Assembly: GCF_000092285.1 (NCBI RefSeq)
Contig: NC_014100.1
Location: forward strand, 3,286,001 to 3,350,000
Source of the DNA: Caulobacter segnis ATCC 21756
GTDB lineage: Bacteria; Pseudomonadota; Alphaproteobacteria; Caulobacterales; Caulobacteraceae
Direction: 5' to 3'
DNA length: 64,000 bases
Below are positions 52,096 through 60,927 of this stretch, piece by piece (the stretch's first letter is position 1; each line of letters begins with the position of its first letter). The notes beneath the pieces were generated by a model, which made no database searches, had not been told where the DNA came from, and saw only the letters and a list, made by a program, of their open reading frames with translations. A program made the translations under genes and the position numbers.

Positions 52096-53706
52096 TTAGT
52101 TCGGGTCGACGCTTGGCAGGACGCCGCTTTTGAGAAAGATCCCGCGCGGCCCCGGCGCCTGGTAGGTCGGGTCGCGATCGTCCTTGCCTCCAACGTGGGC
52201 GATCAGACGGCGCACCTGCACGCGCAGGCCCTCCAGCTGGCTCGGGAAGTCCAGGATCCAGCTGATCTTGCGCGCGTCGCTCTCGACGACCAGCCTATGA
52301 GACATGCGCGTGACCAGGGCATCGTTCAGCTTGTCATAGGCCTCGCACAGAGCGGAAGCTCCATGACGGCCGATGGGAAGGCTGACGCCCAGGACCGCCC
52401 GCCGCCCGCTACCTTCGAGCCCTTCGAAGTAGGCTTCGAACCCCGCGAGCAGATCGACCTTGGCGATGACCAGTTGCCAAGGGATCCCCCGGGCGAACTC
52501 TCTGGAGATGTCCGCGAGACGTCGCCTGATCGCTCGGGCAAAGGCGCTCATTCGCGCATCATCAAGGGTCAGCAGCACGTCCGCGCCGATCGAGACCAGG
52601 ACACCCGCGGGCGGCTTGAGGTCCGGGATCTGGCGCCTAGCGCGCAAGAACTCGACCCAACGGGCTTGGCCCGATGGCGCCTCCACGCCGGCCGCGTCAA
52701 CAAGCAGCGCGTCGTCATCGAACCATTGCGGCTCGATCGTCGCCGCTGACGCCTGCGGTTCACGCTTGGACGAACAAGCCAGCCGCGATGGCGCGCACGC
52801 CGCGTCTGACCCGATCACCAGAAACCAGCCGCTGTCTGGTTTCGATGAGGCGATGCGCAGCGGCTGAAAGTAGCCCGCCGACCGGTTTGAGAAGGAATAT
52901 TCAGCAGACCGCCCTTGCAAGCGCAGCGGATCAGGCCGCGCGCGACCGCGACCCGGCTCGGCCGAGACGGTGGAGCCGAACGTGATAAGCGGATCCCCGG
53001 ACGCCCCGCGCAGGCCGGCGGCGAAAGTCGCAAAGCCACGTCCCGATGACCGCACCTTACCGCTCCAAGGGCTCGTCGGCGGCACGACGCCGAACGCCAG
53101 ACTGATCTCCCCGCTGAGACGACGGACCCTGTCAGCCTCGGCCCTCAAGCCACCGGTAAAGCCCGCCACCAGGCAGGCATGGTAGAGATCGATCATTTCC
53201 GGCGAGCGCAGGGGTTCGCGAAGCATCTCCTCGAGCAGTTCATAGAAATGAAGTCGATCGACGTCTTCGTCGAACGCCTCACGCACCAAGGATGGACACG
53301 CCCCTTGCTGGCGTTCGGTTCTGGTCCGTGGGTGGGTGCGAACGATGTCGTCGATCGTCGCCAGGACCGCAAAGCGTGCGCGCCAAAGCGTCTTGGGCTC
53401 GAGGTCGAGACCGAAAAGCCGATGCGCGAAGGCGTCGGCCCGCGGCGCGGCGCTCCGATAAAGGTCGGAAAGGCCACGACGCGAACGCATGGCCCGGGCT
53501 CTCGCCGCCAACCCCAGAAGCGGCGCCGCGGCCTCGAGCAACCGGTTTCTCCGGCACATCGCGGGCGTCGAGGCCCTGTCGCCACGGCTGGTTAGCGCCC
53601 AGGATCGATCCTCCTGGATACTATCGAGCGGCGGCTCGGGTGATCGCACCAAGGCCGGATCTGGATCATGCTTCGATGGCGGACGGCGTGCCGCCCAGCC
53701 ACCCAT
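52096..53706 (-). CDS. Truncated DotU (TssL)-TssM (IcmF) fusion, orphan T6SS-like
   Basis: A 536-residue protein. The N-terminal part matches the cytosolic DotU/TssL domain: NRLLEAAAPLLGLAARARA, ARFAVLATIDDIVRTHP, FYELLEEMLREP, DLYHACLVAGFTGGLR. From about residue 285 it matches the GTPase-like domain of IcmF/TssM: FLVIG (where the P-loop should follow but reads SDAACAPS), LLVDAAG (Walker B-like), GVLVSIGADVLL, LVIAKVDLLAGFEAYFEGL (the base-recognition motif), and ISWILDFPSQLEGL. It stops after PTYQAPGPRGIFLKSG, where TssM normally continues for over 600 residues. No membrane helix of either partner and no other T6SS gene is present. The start at 53706 has GGGAGG 6 nt upstream. Confidence 0.7.
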   Translation of the reverse strand: MGGWAARRPPSKHDPDPALVRSPEPPLDSIQEDRSWALTSRGDRASTPAMCRRNRLLEAAAPLLGLAARARAMRSRRGLSDLYRSAAPRADAFAHRLFGLDLEPKTLWRARFAVLATIDDIVRTHPRTRTERQQGACPSLVREAFDEDVDRLHFYELLEEMLREPLRSPEMIDLYHACLVAGFTGGLRAEADRVRRLSGEISLAFGVVPPTSPWSGKVRSSGRGFATFAAGLRGASGDPLITFGSTVSAEPGRGRARPDPLRLQGRSAEYSFSNRSAGYFQPLRIASSKPDSGWFLVIGSDAACAPSRLACSSKREPQASAATIEPQWFDDDALLVDAAGVEAPSGQARWVEFLRARRQIPDLKPPAGVLVSIGADVLLTLDDARMSAFARAIRRRLADISREFARGIPWQLVIAKVDLLAGFEAYFEGLEGSGRRAVLGVSLPIGRHGASALCEAYDKLNDALVTRMSHRLVVESDARKISWILDFPSQLEGLRVQVRRLIAHVGGKDDRDPTYQAPGPRGIFLKSGVLPSVDPN

Positions 53707-54399
53707 CACCATCCTCCCAAACGCCAGCGCCCCCTTGAAGGGCGAGACCCCGGTTTGCCCGGAAAGCGCGCGCACGCGTTTGGCCGCGACATTCCACGAG
53801 AACACGTCGGCATCGACACGGCGCGAGCCACTCGATCAACAACACCCATCGCGTACTTTCGTCGTTCAGAACCCGGCTCGATCGCAGGTCGCGGCGATGA
53901 TCGACGGGGGAGCGTTGCGGGCGAGTTTCGCGAAGCTAAGAACCGGTTACTGCCGTAAGCACTCAAGGCCGAAAGAGTGGAAAAACTTAAATATCCGACT
54001 TGCGAAGCATGCGCGTCATCGCGCCGATCGCACATCCAAGCGACTCCCAGCTTATCACAAAGCCTGAGATCGTCAGGTTCATATATTATTGCTCTATCTA
54101 CATTACCGATGAAACTCTTTGGATGTTGCTCAACAACGCCGGCTACCCGATAGTTGATCGCAAGAAGCGCGGGATCCAACGCAGCCTCCAAAGAGGCGCG
54201 CCAACCCGAAGCGCTCGACGCGTGCTGGCGCCCGCCCCCCGCTTGCGCCAGGCGAAACTGGGATGTCGTGATTGAGACCCACGACACCCCTTTCGATGCG
54301 CGACGCCTGCCCTCGACCCGCGGCGTCGCTCTGGGCCTACGCCCCCCAGAAAATCGAGACTGCGGCGGGCCTTTGGGCCTGCCGCCTTTTCGCTCGCCG
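53707..54399. other. Intergenic region, no gene recognised
   Basis: About 690 nt without a recognisable gene; 54030-54150 is AT-richer than the rest. A mismatched hairpin with CTTTT at 54362-54390 (GCGGC...GCCGC) may terminate the cupin transcript from the right. Confidence 0.5.
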
Positions 54400-54834
54400 T
54401 CAGGACGCGTCGGAATGATCAACCGGCGGCGGTGTCGCGCCCGGATCGTCCAATAGCACCACGCCCTCCTGCTCGTTGGGATCCGTCCGGGCAATCACGG
54501 CGACAAACGGGACCTCGCCGTCATTGTAGGGCAGATGGGGCATATTGGCGGGGATGTAGAAGTAGTCGCCGGCGTGGATCCGGGCATGCTCCCTTAGATC
54601 TTCGCCGTACCAACAGCCCGACACCCCCTCGATGGCGAAGATCGCCGTTTCGTGGTGCTCGTGCTTATGCGGCGTGCCCCGCGCGCCTGGCGGCAGGGTC
54701 AAGGTTTGCATATGGATCGCCCTGGCGCCGACCGTTTCGGCCGAGACGCCAACCTCATAGGTCAGGCCTTGCTTACCGACCACGGGCTCGCCGGGACGGA
54801 CGACCCGGCAGGTCGGCGTGGCGTTGTCGTTCAT
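54400..54834 (-). CDS. Cupin-domain protein
   Basis: A 144-residue single-domain cupin. The metal motif is PHKHEHHETAIFAIEG and the second motif is GDYFYIPANMPHLPYN. It is cytoplasmic (no signal peptide). Such proteins are isomerases, dioxygenases or sensors; the function here is open. ATG 54834 is chosen over ATG 54840 because AGGAG is spaced 8 nt from it. Confidence 0.85.
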   Translation of the reverse strand: MNDNATPTCRVVRPGEPVVGKQGLTYEVGVSAETVGARAIHMQTLTLPPGARGTPHKHEHHETAIFAIEGVSGCWYGEDLREHARIHAGDYFYIPANMPHLPYNDGEVPFVAVIARTDPNEQEGVVLLDDPGATPPPVDHSDAS

Positions 54835-54939
54835 CGTCATGTCTCCTGCGCGCTGCTGTTTTTACGGGCCCTCGCGCGGCGCGCCGCCCGCGGAGTGCGG
54901 GACCCGAGATCCTGACCTGATCGATCCGATCACGGATCG

Positions 54940-57438
54940 TCAGGCCGAACGGCCGCCTAGAGCCTCGACGGAGCCAGGCTTGCTCACCGACGGCCCGACC
55001 TGCCGCGCCGCCGAGGCCCGCGGCCGATTGATCGCGTCGATCATCAGCTTGGCCAGATCCGCCGAACTCAGCGGACAGGCGGCCAGACTGCAGTTCCCCA
55101 GGGACGCGGCCAGCGCCCGCAAAGGCTTGACGGACGCGCCCGACGCTTCGGCGATGACGACCAAGCCAAGATCAGGATTGGCCCGTCGAAGCGCGACAAT
55201 CACGTCCTCGTCCTCGGTGCGCACGGCGATGGCGTCGAATCGCTCGGGCCAGTCGCGCAACGCCGAGAGGGCGCGCGCAGGCTCGACGAACCCAACCGGC
55301 TCATACCCCAGGGCGGCCAAGCGCTCCTCGTCCCGACCCAGGGCGGAGTTGCCAGGCCCAATGACCAGGACGGTCTCTCCGCGTCCGCAAGTAAGCGCTT
55401 CCGGCGATGGCGCCTGGGCCTGGCGGGGCAGCCAGACTTCGAAAACCGCGCCCTGGCCGGGCTCGGACCACACGCTCACCGCGCCTCCCAACTCCCTGGC
55501 GGTCTCGGCCGTCGTCGCCAACCCAAGGCCGTTCCCCTGGGCGCGGGTCGTAAAGAAGGGCTCGAAGATACGGGCCAGAGTAGCCTGGGACATGCCCGCG
55601 CCCTGGTCCTCGACCCGCAGCACCACATAGTCGCCGGCCATCAGGACGCCGCTTGAAAGCTCGACAGGGGCGCGATTGCTACGCCGGTAAAGCGATATCT
55701 TCACCACCCCAGCCCCGCCCATGGCCTGCACGGCGTTGGAAGCCAGGTTCATGACGATCTGCTGAAGGCCTTCAGAGTCGCCTAAGACCGAATGATCGCC
55801 ACCGTCTTGGTCGAAGGCGAACCGCGCGCGGCGGCCATGGGCGGCGCGCAGAAGCGAGATGCTTTCGGCGACAAGCCGACTGAGATCGACCCGCTGCAAT
55901 GGGAGGGGCGAGCGGGCGCCATAGGCCAGGATTTGGTCGACCAGCCGACGCGCGCGGGCCACAGCGCCGGTGATCTCGCGCAGATAGCGCGCTCTGGATC
56001 GCGCCGTCGCCTCACGCGCCGCGGCCATCTCGGCGTAACCGCCGATGGCGCTTAGAATATTGTTGAAGTTGTGAGCGATGCCGCTGGCGAAGGCGCCGAT
56101 CGCCTCCATCCGGCCTGCGTGTTGCAAACGCGATTCCAGCGCCACCCGCTGCTGCTCCAGCCGAGCGCGCCGCACCGCCCCGGCCAGCACATCCAGGGCC
56201 AGACGCATCACACCCAGATCGGTCTCGCGCACCTGAACCGCGCCCCGAAAACGGGCGAAGCCGAGCACGCATCGCTCTCCACGCTCGTTGCTCACCGCCA
56301 TCGCCACGACGTGGGCGCGCCGCGCGGTTTGCTCGCTGTCATCGCGCCAGGGCCAGTCGGCGTAGCCATTGAAGACGCTATGGGGACTTGCTTGCGCCGC
56401 CTCGGCCAAGGCCTTGGCCGAGGTCGACCAGTCCCCCCTCTGGGTTCGGGGCATGGTCGGCCACATTCGCGCGCAGCCATAGACCCCTTCCCCAAACAGG
56501 AACGCCGCGTCTCCTTCGACATGGGCCGCGAGCCGCGCCAGGCCCTCGTCGATTCTGCCCTTGGCCTCGTGTGGCCGCGCGGCGATGATCTCCGCTGATA
56601 TGGCCGCGAGATCGTGCTCGAAGGCCGCTCGGCGACGCAGATCGGCCAGATGCGCCCCGAGCCTTAACGCCAGATCGGCTATGAGCAGGGTCAGGATCAA
56701 GGCGGCGGCGTAGAGCGCATACCGGTAACGCTGGGCCGTCTGCTCGGCCTTGCTCCGCTCCTGCGCGATCCAGGCCCGCAGCCGCGCGCGGCTTTCGTTG
56801 TCGTCCTCGGCCAGCAGCTTGGCGAGGTCCTGGTCTGTTTGGGGAAGAAGCCGGCGTAGCAGGCGCGCATGGCTCAGCAGAACCTCGCGCGCCTCGCGAT
56901 CGACCTTGGACTGGGTCGGGCGGGCGGCAAGGTCGCGAACGCGCCGATCGACCAGAGCCTGGGTGTCGGGCGAAGTGTTCAGCGTCAGGCGGAGCATGGC
57001 GGCCGACAACCTGGCCTCCTCGGCGTTGGGGTTGGCCAGACGGTCGGCGTTGGCGCTGAGCGTGCTGAAATAGGCCAGGCTGTTTTGCAGCAACGCGCTG
57101 TTGCTCTTCAGGGTCTCGGTCAAGGCGGCCTGTCGCGCGGCCGAGGCCCTCAGGCGCTGGATCAATCGGTCATGGTCCTGGTCGCCGGTCGCCTCCAAGG
57201 GCTTGAGCGCCGCGTCGAGGGCGGTGATGTCACGCACCAGGGGGTCGAATGATTGAAGGATACCGGCTCGCACGCTGATGACGTCGCGCCGCAGCAGATG
57301 CTGGGCGTTTTCGAAGGTGTCGAGACCGCGCTCCATCGCCTCGAGACGCGCCGTTCGCGGCTGAAGGCTGTTGAGCAGCAGGCTGGTCAAGAGCAGGATC
57401 ACCAGAACGGCGAGCGCGAACAGGCCAGGCCGCTTCAT
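54940..57438 (-). CDS. VirA-like sensor histidine kinase with degenerate receiver
   Basis: An 832-residue membrane kinase. Helix 1 is at residues 5-25, followed by a long helical periplasmic domain (26-240, DAHL-like) and helix 2 near 245-265. A GAF-like region spans about 290-440. The phospho-acceptor motif is IGAFASGIAHNFNNIL and the ATPase has NLASNAVQAMGG, VEDQGAGMS and FFTTRAQGNGLGLA. The last 125 residues fold like a receiver (ETVLVIGPGNSAL) but lack the acidic pair, the phospho-Asp (FDAIAVRTEDED) and the Lys. Its start overlaps the peroxidase stop by 4 nt (ATGA), so sensor, peroxidase and response regulator form one coupled operon. Confidence 0.9.
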   Translation of the reverse strand: MKRPGLFALAVLVILLLTSLLLNSLQPRTARLEAMERGLDTFENAQHLLRRDVISVRAGILQSFDPLVRDITALDAALKPLEATGDQDHDRLIQRLRASAARQAALTETLKSNSALLQNSLAYFSTLSANADRLANPNAEEARLSAAMLRLTLNTSPDTQALVDRRVRDLAARPTQSKVDREAREVLLSHARLLRRLLPQTDQDLAKLLAEDDNESRARLRAWIAQERSKAEQTAQRYRYALYAAALILTLLIADLALRLGAHLADLRRRAAFEHDLAAISAEIIAARPHEAKGRIDEGLARLAAHVEGDAAFLFGEGVYGCARMWPTMPRTQRGDWSTSAKALAEAAQASPHSVFNGYADWPWRDDSEQTARRAHVVAMAVSNERGERCVLGFARFRGAVQVRETDLGVMRLALDVLAGAVRRARLEQQRVALESRLQHAGRMEAIGAFASGIAHNFNNILSAIGGYAEMAAAREATARSRARYLREITGAVARARRLVDQILAYGARSPLPLQRVDLSRLVAESISLLRAAHGRRARFAFDQDGGDHSVLGDSEGLQQIVMNLASNAVQAMGGAGVVKISLYRRSNRAPVELSSGVLMAGDYVVLRVEDQGAGMSQATLARIFEPFFTTRAQGNGLGLATTAETARELGGAVSVWSEPGQGAVFEVWLPRQAQAPSPEALTCGRGETVLVIGPGNSALGRDEERLAALGYEPVGFVEPARALSALRDWPERFDAIAVRTEDEDVIVALRRANPDLGLVVIAEASGASVKPLRALAASLGNCSLAACPLSSADLAKLMIDAINRPRASAARQVGPSVSKPGSVEALGGRSA

Positions 57439-58406
57439 CTTGGCGCGGCCTGCGTCACGGGCCGATCACGATAGACGCCGTTCAAGCTTCGGAGGAAGGC
57501 GGCGATGTCGGCGACCTGGTCGGCGGTCAGGACGCGGTTCAGCTGAGCGCGCCCCATGGCGCGCACGGCGTCCTCGAGCGTCTCGGCGCTGCCATCGTGA
57601 AAATAGGGCGCGGTGGTGGCGACGTTGCGGAGCGATGGCACGCGCAGCACCGGCGAGTCGGCCTTGGCGGCGGGATGGAAGACGCCGCTGCGCTGATAGA
57701 GATTGCCGCCTACGTTCACCCCTTGGTGGCACGAGGCGCAGCCCACCGACTGAAAAAGCTTATATCCTCGCTGCTCGCCGGCCGACAGGGCCAGGGCCTC
57801 TCCCATCAGATAGTGATCAAATCGCGATCCCGGAGTGATGAGCGTGGCCTCGTACCGCGCGAGCGCCCGCACGATGTCCTCGGGCCTAGGGTCGCGCCGG
57901 TAGGTGTCGTGGAACCGTTCGGCCGTCGCCGCGTCCGCCGCCAGAACCCGCGCGACCTTGGTGAGGTCGGCGCCCATGATCGATGGATTTTGAAGAGAGG
58001 CGCGCGCTTGGCTCTCCAGGGTTCGGGCGTTGCCGGACCAGTTAAGACGGAAGTTCCTCGCCGCATTGAACACGGTCGGGGTGTTCACCGGGAGCGGTTG
58101 GCCTTGCGGTGTGAGGTCCCGTTCGCGCCCGCTCGCGCCATTGGTCGTGACGTCATGACAGGTCACGCAGCTGCGCTTGCCGTCGCCGGACAATCTGGTG
58201 TCGCCAAACAGCAGCTCGCCCAGGGCGATCTCGCGCGCTTCTTGCGCCGAAGGTGGAATGTGGCGGACAGTTAAGGCGTTGAAGGCGCCCTTGGGGGGCG
58301 TGGCCGCTGGGCGAGTGGCCTCGACGCTGGCATGGATCACGGGCCTCCGCGCCAGGATGGCGACCACGGCCATCGCCCCCAAGCCAAGGAGGGCCAACCT
58401 TTTCAC
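57435..58406 (-). CDS. Di-haem cytochrome c peroxidase (MauG/CcpA family)
   Basis: A 323-residue periplasmic di-haem protein with an N-terminal membrane anchor (LALLGLGAMAVVAILA) and two haem c motifs, CVTCHD near residue 80 and CASCHQ near residue 220. The block SLRNVATTAPYFHDGSAETLEDAV is typical of this family. It either reduces H2O2 or, like MauG, carries out oxidations on a protein partner. It is translated in a chain: a GTG start overlaps the response regulator stop by 4 nt, and its own stop overlaps the kinase ATG. Confidence 0.92.
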   Translation of the reverse strand: MKRLALLGLGAMAVVAILARRPVIHASVEATRPAATPPKGAFNALTVRHIPPSAQEAREIALGELLFGDTRLSGDGKRSCVTCHDVTTNGASGRERDLTPQGQPLPVNTPTVFNAARNFRLNWSGNARTLESQARASLQNPSIMGADLTKVARVLAADAATAERFHDTYRRDPRPEDIVRALARYEATLITPGSRFDHYLMGEALALSAGEQRGYKLFQSVGCASCHQGVNVGGNLYQRSGVFHPAAKADSPVLRVPSLRNVATTAPYFHDGSAETLEDAVRAMGRAQLNRVLTADQVADIAAFLRSLNGVYRDRPVTQAAPR

Positions 58407-59155
58407 GGCGTCTCGACCACGGCTTTGAACACATAGCCGACGCCGCGCATGGTCTCGATAAGGCGCGGCTCGGTCGGATCGGTCTCGAGCTTTCGTCGCA
58501 GGCGCAGGATCTGCACGTCGATCGAGCGATCGAAGACATCGTCATGGATGCGCGTGGCGCGCAGCAGGTGCTCGCGCGACAATGGCCGATTGGGCGCATC
58601 GAGAAACGCCTGCAGGAGGCCGTACTCGCCCTTGGTCAGCAGGATCGGCTCTTCTTCGCCGCGTCGAATGGTGTGGGCGTTACGGTCGAGCTCCCAGGCG
58701 CCGAAGCGGACACGGTTGCGGCCACGCATGCGCTTGAGATCGACCGCGCCCCCGCCGCGACGCAGGATCGCCCGGACCCGGGCCAGCAATTCACGCGGGC
58801 TGAAAGGCTTGTTGACGTAGTCGTCCGCGCCGAGCTCAAGCCCGACGATACGATCGATTTCCTCGCGCCGATGGCCGGTGGTGATGATCACGGGCACGTC
58901 CGACTGCGCCCTGATCATGCGCAGCAGATCCAGCCCGTCGTCCTCGCCCAACTGGAGGTCGAGAATGATGACATGGGGTTCGGCGCGCAGCTTCTCGGCC
59001 ATTTCCGCGCGATTGGCGGCTACGGAGGGCTTCAGACCATTATTGGAAAAGTACTCGCGCAGCATGCTCTGCATGGCTCGATCATCGTCCACGATCAAAA
59101 CCTTGGCCGTTGTCATAAGCGTACTGGTCACCGGAAATGTTGCCACCATATTCAT
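58403..59155 (-). CDS. OmpR-family response regulator
   Basis: A 250-residue regulator: receiver with VDDDRAMQ, phospho-Asp in IILDLQLGED, and Lys in VNKPFSPREL; winged helix with LTKGEYGLLQAFLDAPNRPLSRE in parts and RSIDVQILRLRRKLETDP. The ATG at 59155 is chosen because GGGAG lies 8 nt upstream; a second ATG 13 codons later is closer to the usual receiver start. It is first in the operon with the di-haem peroxidase and VirA-like kinase. Confidence 0.92.
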   Translation of the reverse strand: MNMVATFPVTSTLMTTAKVLIVDDDRAMQSMLREYFSNNGLKPSVAANRAEMAEKLRAEPHVIILDLQLGEDDGLDLLRMIRAQSDVPVIITTGHRREEIDRIVGLELGADDYVNKPFSPRELLARVRAILRRGGGAVDLKRMRGRNRVRFGAWELDRNAHTIRRGEEEPILLTKGEYGLLQAFLDAPNRPLSREHLLRATRIHDDVFDRSIDVQILRLRRKLETDPTEPRLIETMRGVGYVFKAVVETP

Positions 59156-59336
59156 TCACTTCACTCCCACGGACTCAAACTGATATTGGCTTCACCTGAA
59201 ACATTCGGATTTCATCTGTATTTCTAAACAGATCCCTCGACATCGAACTGAATTCTCCCCCCTCTACACACGCCGCGGCTGGCGACTTTTCCGCTAGCCG
59301 CGGCCGCTAAGGGCCGCCGTTCGATGGAGAGCCAAC

Positions 59337-60062
59337 GTGAAGACCAAACTGTTCGCCCTGACCCTGGCGCTGGCGGCGGGCGCCTGCGCCAGCACGGCCG
59401 TCGCCGACGAAAGCCGCCTCTATGTCGGCGCCTTCGCGGGCGTGAATCTGGGGGAGAAGCAGACCTTTACCGGCGCGAACCTTGCTGGCGCGCCGCGCCG
59501 CATCGACGCCCCGCAGGACGAAGGCGCCTTGGCCGGCGTGGTCGTCGGCCTCGTCGCCAGCGAAGGCGCGTGGGGCCGCCTGCGGTTCGAAGCGGAATTG
59601 GCGTCGCGCAAGAATGACGTCGAGAAGCTCACGCTGAACGGGGTGCGGCGCGGGCTGATCGATGGCGAAAGCCAGGTCACGACGCAGATGGTCAACATCA
59701 CCTACGACACTCCGCGGTGGGGCAAGCTGCGCGGCATGGTTGGCGCGGGCGTCGGCGCGGCCAGTTTCGACTACGATATCCAGTACGACGTCGGCGCCAT
59801 CCCGGGCGCGCCGACGGGCGGGTCGATCGGTCCGATCATCAATATCCCCACAAGCACCTCCGGCCGCCTGGCCTATCAGGTGATGATCGGCGGTCAGTAC
59901 GAGCTGTCGCCGTCGTGGGAGCTCACCGCGGAGCTGCGCTACCTGTGGGGCGACGACCACAAGATCGAGCGCTTCAACCAGACCACGGGCGCCCTGGATT
60001 CGGTCCTGGACGCAAAATATGAGAGCTCCGCCGTGACGTTCGGCGCGCGCCACCGCTTCTAA
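59337..60062 (+). CDS. Outer-membrane beta-barrel protein
   Basis: A 241-residue protein with a signal peptide (LFALTLALAAGACAS to AVADE) and amphipathic strands such as LYVGAFAGVNLG, AGVGAASFDYDI and YELSPSWELTAELRYLWG, ending in Arg-Phe as expected for an outer-membrane barrel recognised by BamA. It resembles the opacity/OmpW-size class. A GTG start has GGAGA upstream. It is divergent from the response-regulator operon, so it could be a target. Confidence 0.82.
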   Translation: MKTKLFALTLALAAGACASTAVADESRLYVGAFAGVNLGEKQTFTGANLAGAPRRIDAPQDEGALAGVVVGLVASEGAWGRLRFEAELASRKNDVEKLTLNGVRRGLIDGESQVTTQMVNITYDTPRWGKLRGMVGAGVGAASFDYDIQYDVGAIPGAPTGGSIGPIINIPTSTSGRLAYQVMIGGQYELSPSWELTAELRYLWGDDHKIERFNQTTGALDSVLDAKYESSAVTFGARHRF

Positions 60063-60069
60063 GCGGTGC

Positions 60070-60099
60070 GACCGCGGCCGACTGGAGACGGCCGCGGTC
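60070..60099 (+). terminator. Hairpin after the beta-barrel gene
   Basis: Perfect 11-bp arms GACCGCGGCCG / CGGCCGCGGTC around an 8-nt loop, 7 nt past the stop. No T-tract. Confidence 0.65.
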
Positions 60100-60547
60100 A
60101 TAAGCCGTCCCGGCGCGGCCGGGGTCGAGACGCCTGGCGCGCGATGGCCATCCTTCGTATGGACGTGCGTCTGGACCAAGGGCCTTGTTTGCCTTCCTCG
60201 CCTCGCGCGCCCTTGGCGCTCTCGGCTCACCCATCGATGTTTCTGGTTTGTCGGAACGCCGCTTCTAGTCGGCTCGCCTCGGCGCCGATTGACACCTTCT
60301 GCTGCGATTGGTCCCTCAAGGCGACAAGCCGTCACTCGACCCCGCCAGCGTGAGATCCGCCGCGCCTGGAGCCGCGCCGCCTCTCTCTCGCTCGCCCGAC
60401 GGACGCTGGTCGCATCGCCTCATCGGCAAGCCGAGCATCCGCTACAGCGGTAACCCAACCAGGCTGGCGCGACACGGCGCTGAAGCCGCCCCTGGCCAGA
60501 ACACGTCAGGACGGCGCCAAGGTCGTCCTTACGTATCGGAGCGCCGC
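60100..60547. other. Intergenic region, no gene recognised
   Basis: A plus-strand frame is open through most of this stretch into the small membrane gene, but the residues look random (Arg/Ser/Pro-rich). I see no gene before the GTG at 60548. Confidence 0.5.
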
Positions 60548-60829
60548 GTGGCCCTAAATCAAGATCCTGCCTCGACCCCCAGCCAAGCCGGTCACGCCCG
60601 TCAGGCTTCGCCAGCCCCTCAAGCCGAGGCGTCTCCAGCCTCCCGCGCGCCGTCGATCCGTTGTCCGTGGTCGTCGATCGCGGCCGGCGTGCTGCTGCTG
60701 GCGATCTGGTGCGGCGCCCTGTTGCTCGGCGGCCGCGCGGCCCAGCACGTCTCGCGGGCCGCTAGCGGGCAGAGCCTCACGGCGATGGTCGCCAACGCGC
60801 TGGGCCTGAGACCTTATCCGTACGACTAG
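60548..60829 (+). CDS. Small single-pass membrane protein, unknown
   Basis: A 93-residue protein: a Pro/Ser/Ala-rich cytoplasmic part, one membrane helix (SIAAGVLLLAIWCGALLLGG) and a short tail ending YPYD. The GTG start has GGAG 6 nt upstream, which with the helix is the reason to call it. The family is not recognised. It is convergent with the MFS gene. Confidence 0.5.
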   Translation: MALNQDPASTPSQAGHARQASPAPQAEASPASRAPSIRCPWSSIAAGVLLLAIWCGALLLGGRAAQHVSRAASGQSLTAMVANALGLRPYPYD

Positions 60830-60927
60830 ATGGCGCCGCCCTCGCCTCTCGCACGGGCCAGTAAGCCATGCTGAGTAGACCTCGCCCGGCCGCCGCGGAT
60901 TTTCCAGGGCGGCCGGGCGCGAAACCG

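Noticed and set aside
54000..54275. 91-codon plus-strand frame beside the DotU-TssM gene
   Set aside because: It has an ordinary-looking middle but an Arg-rich random tail, no ribosome site and no family resemblance.
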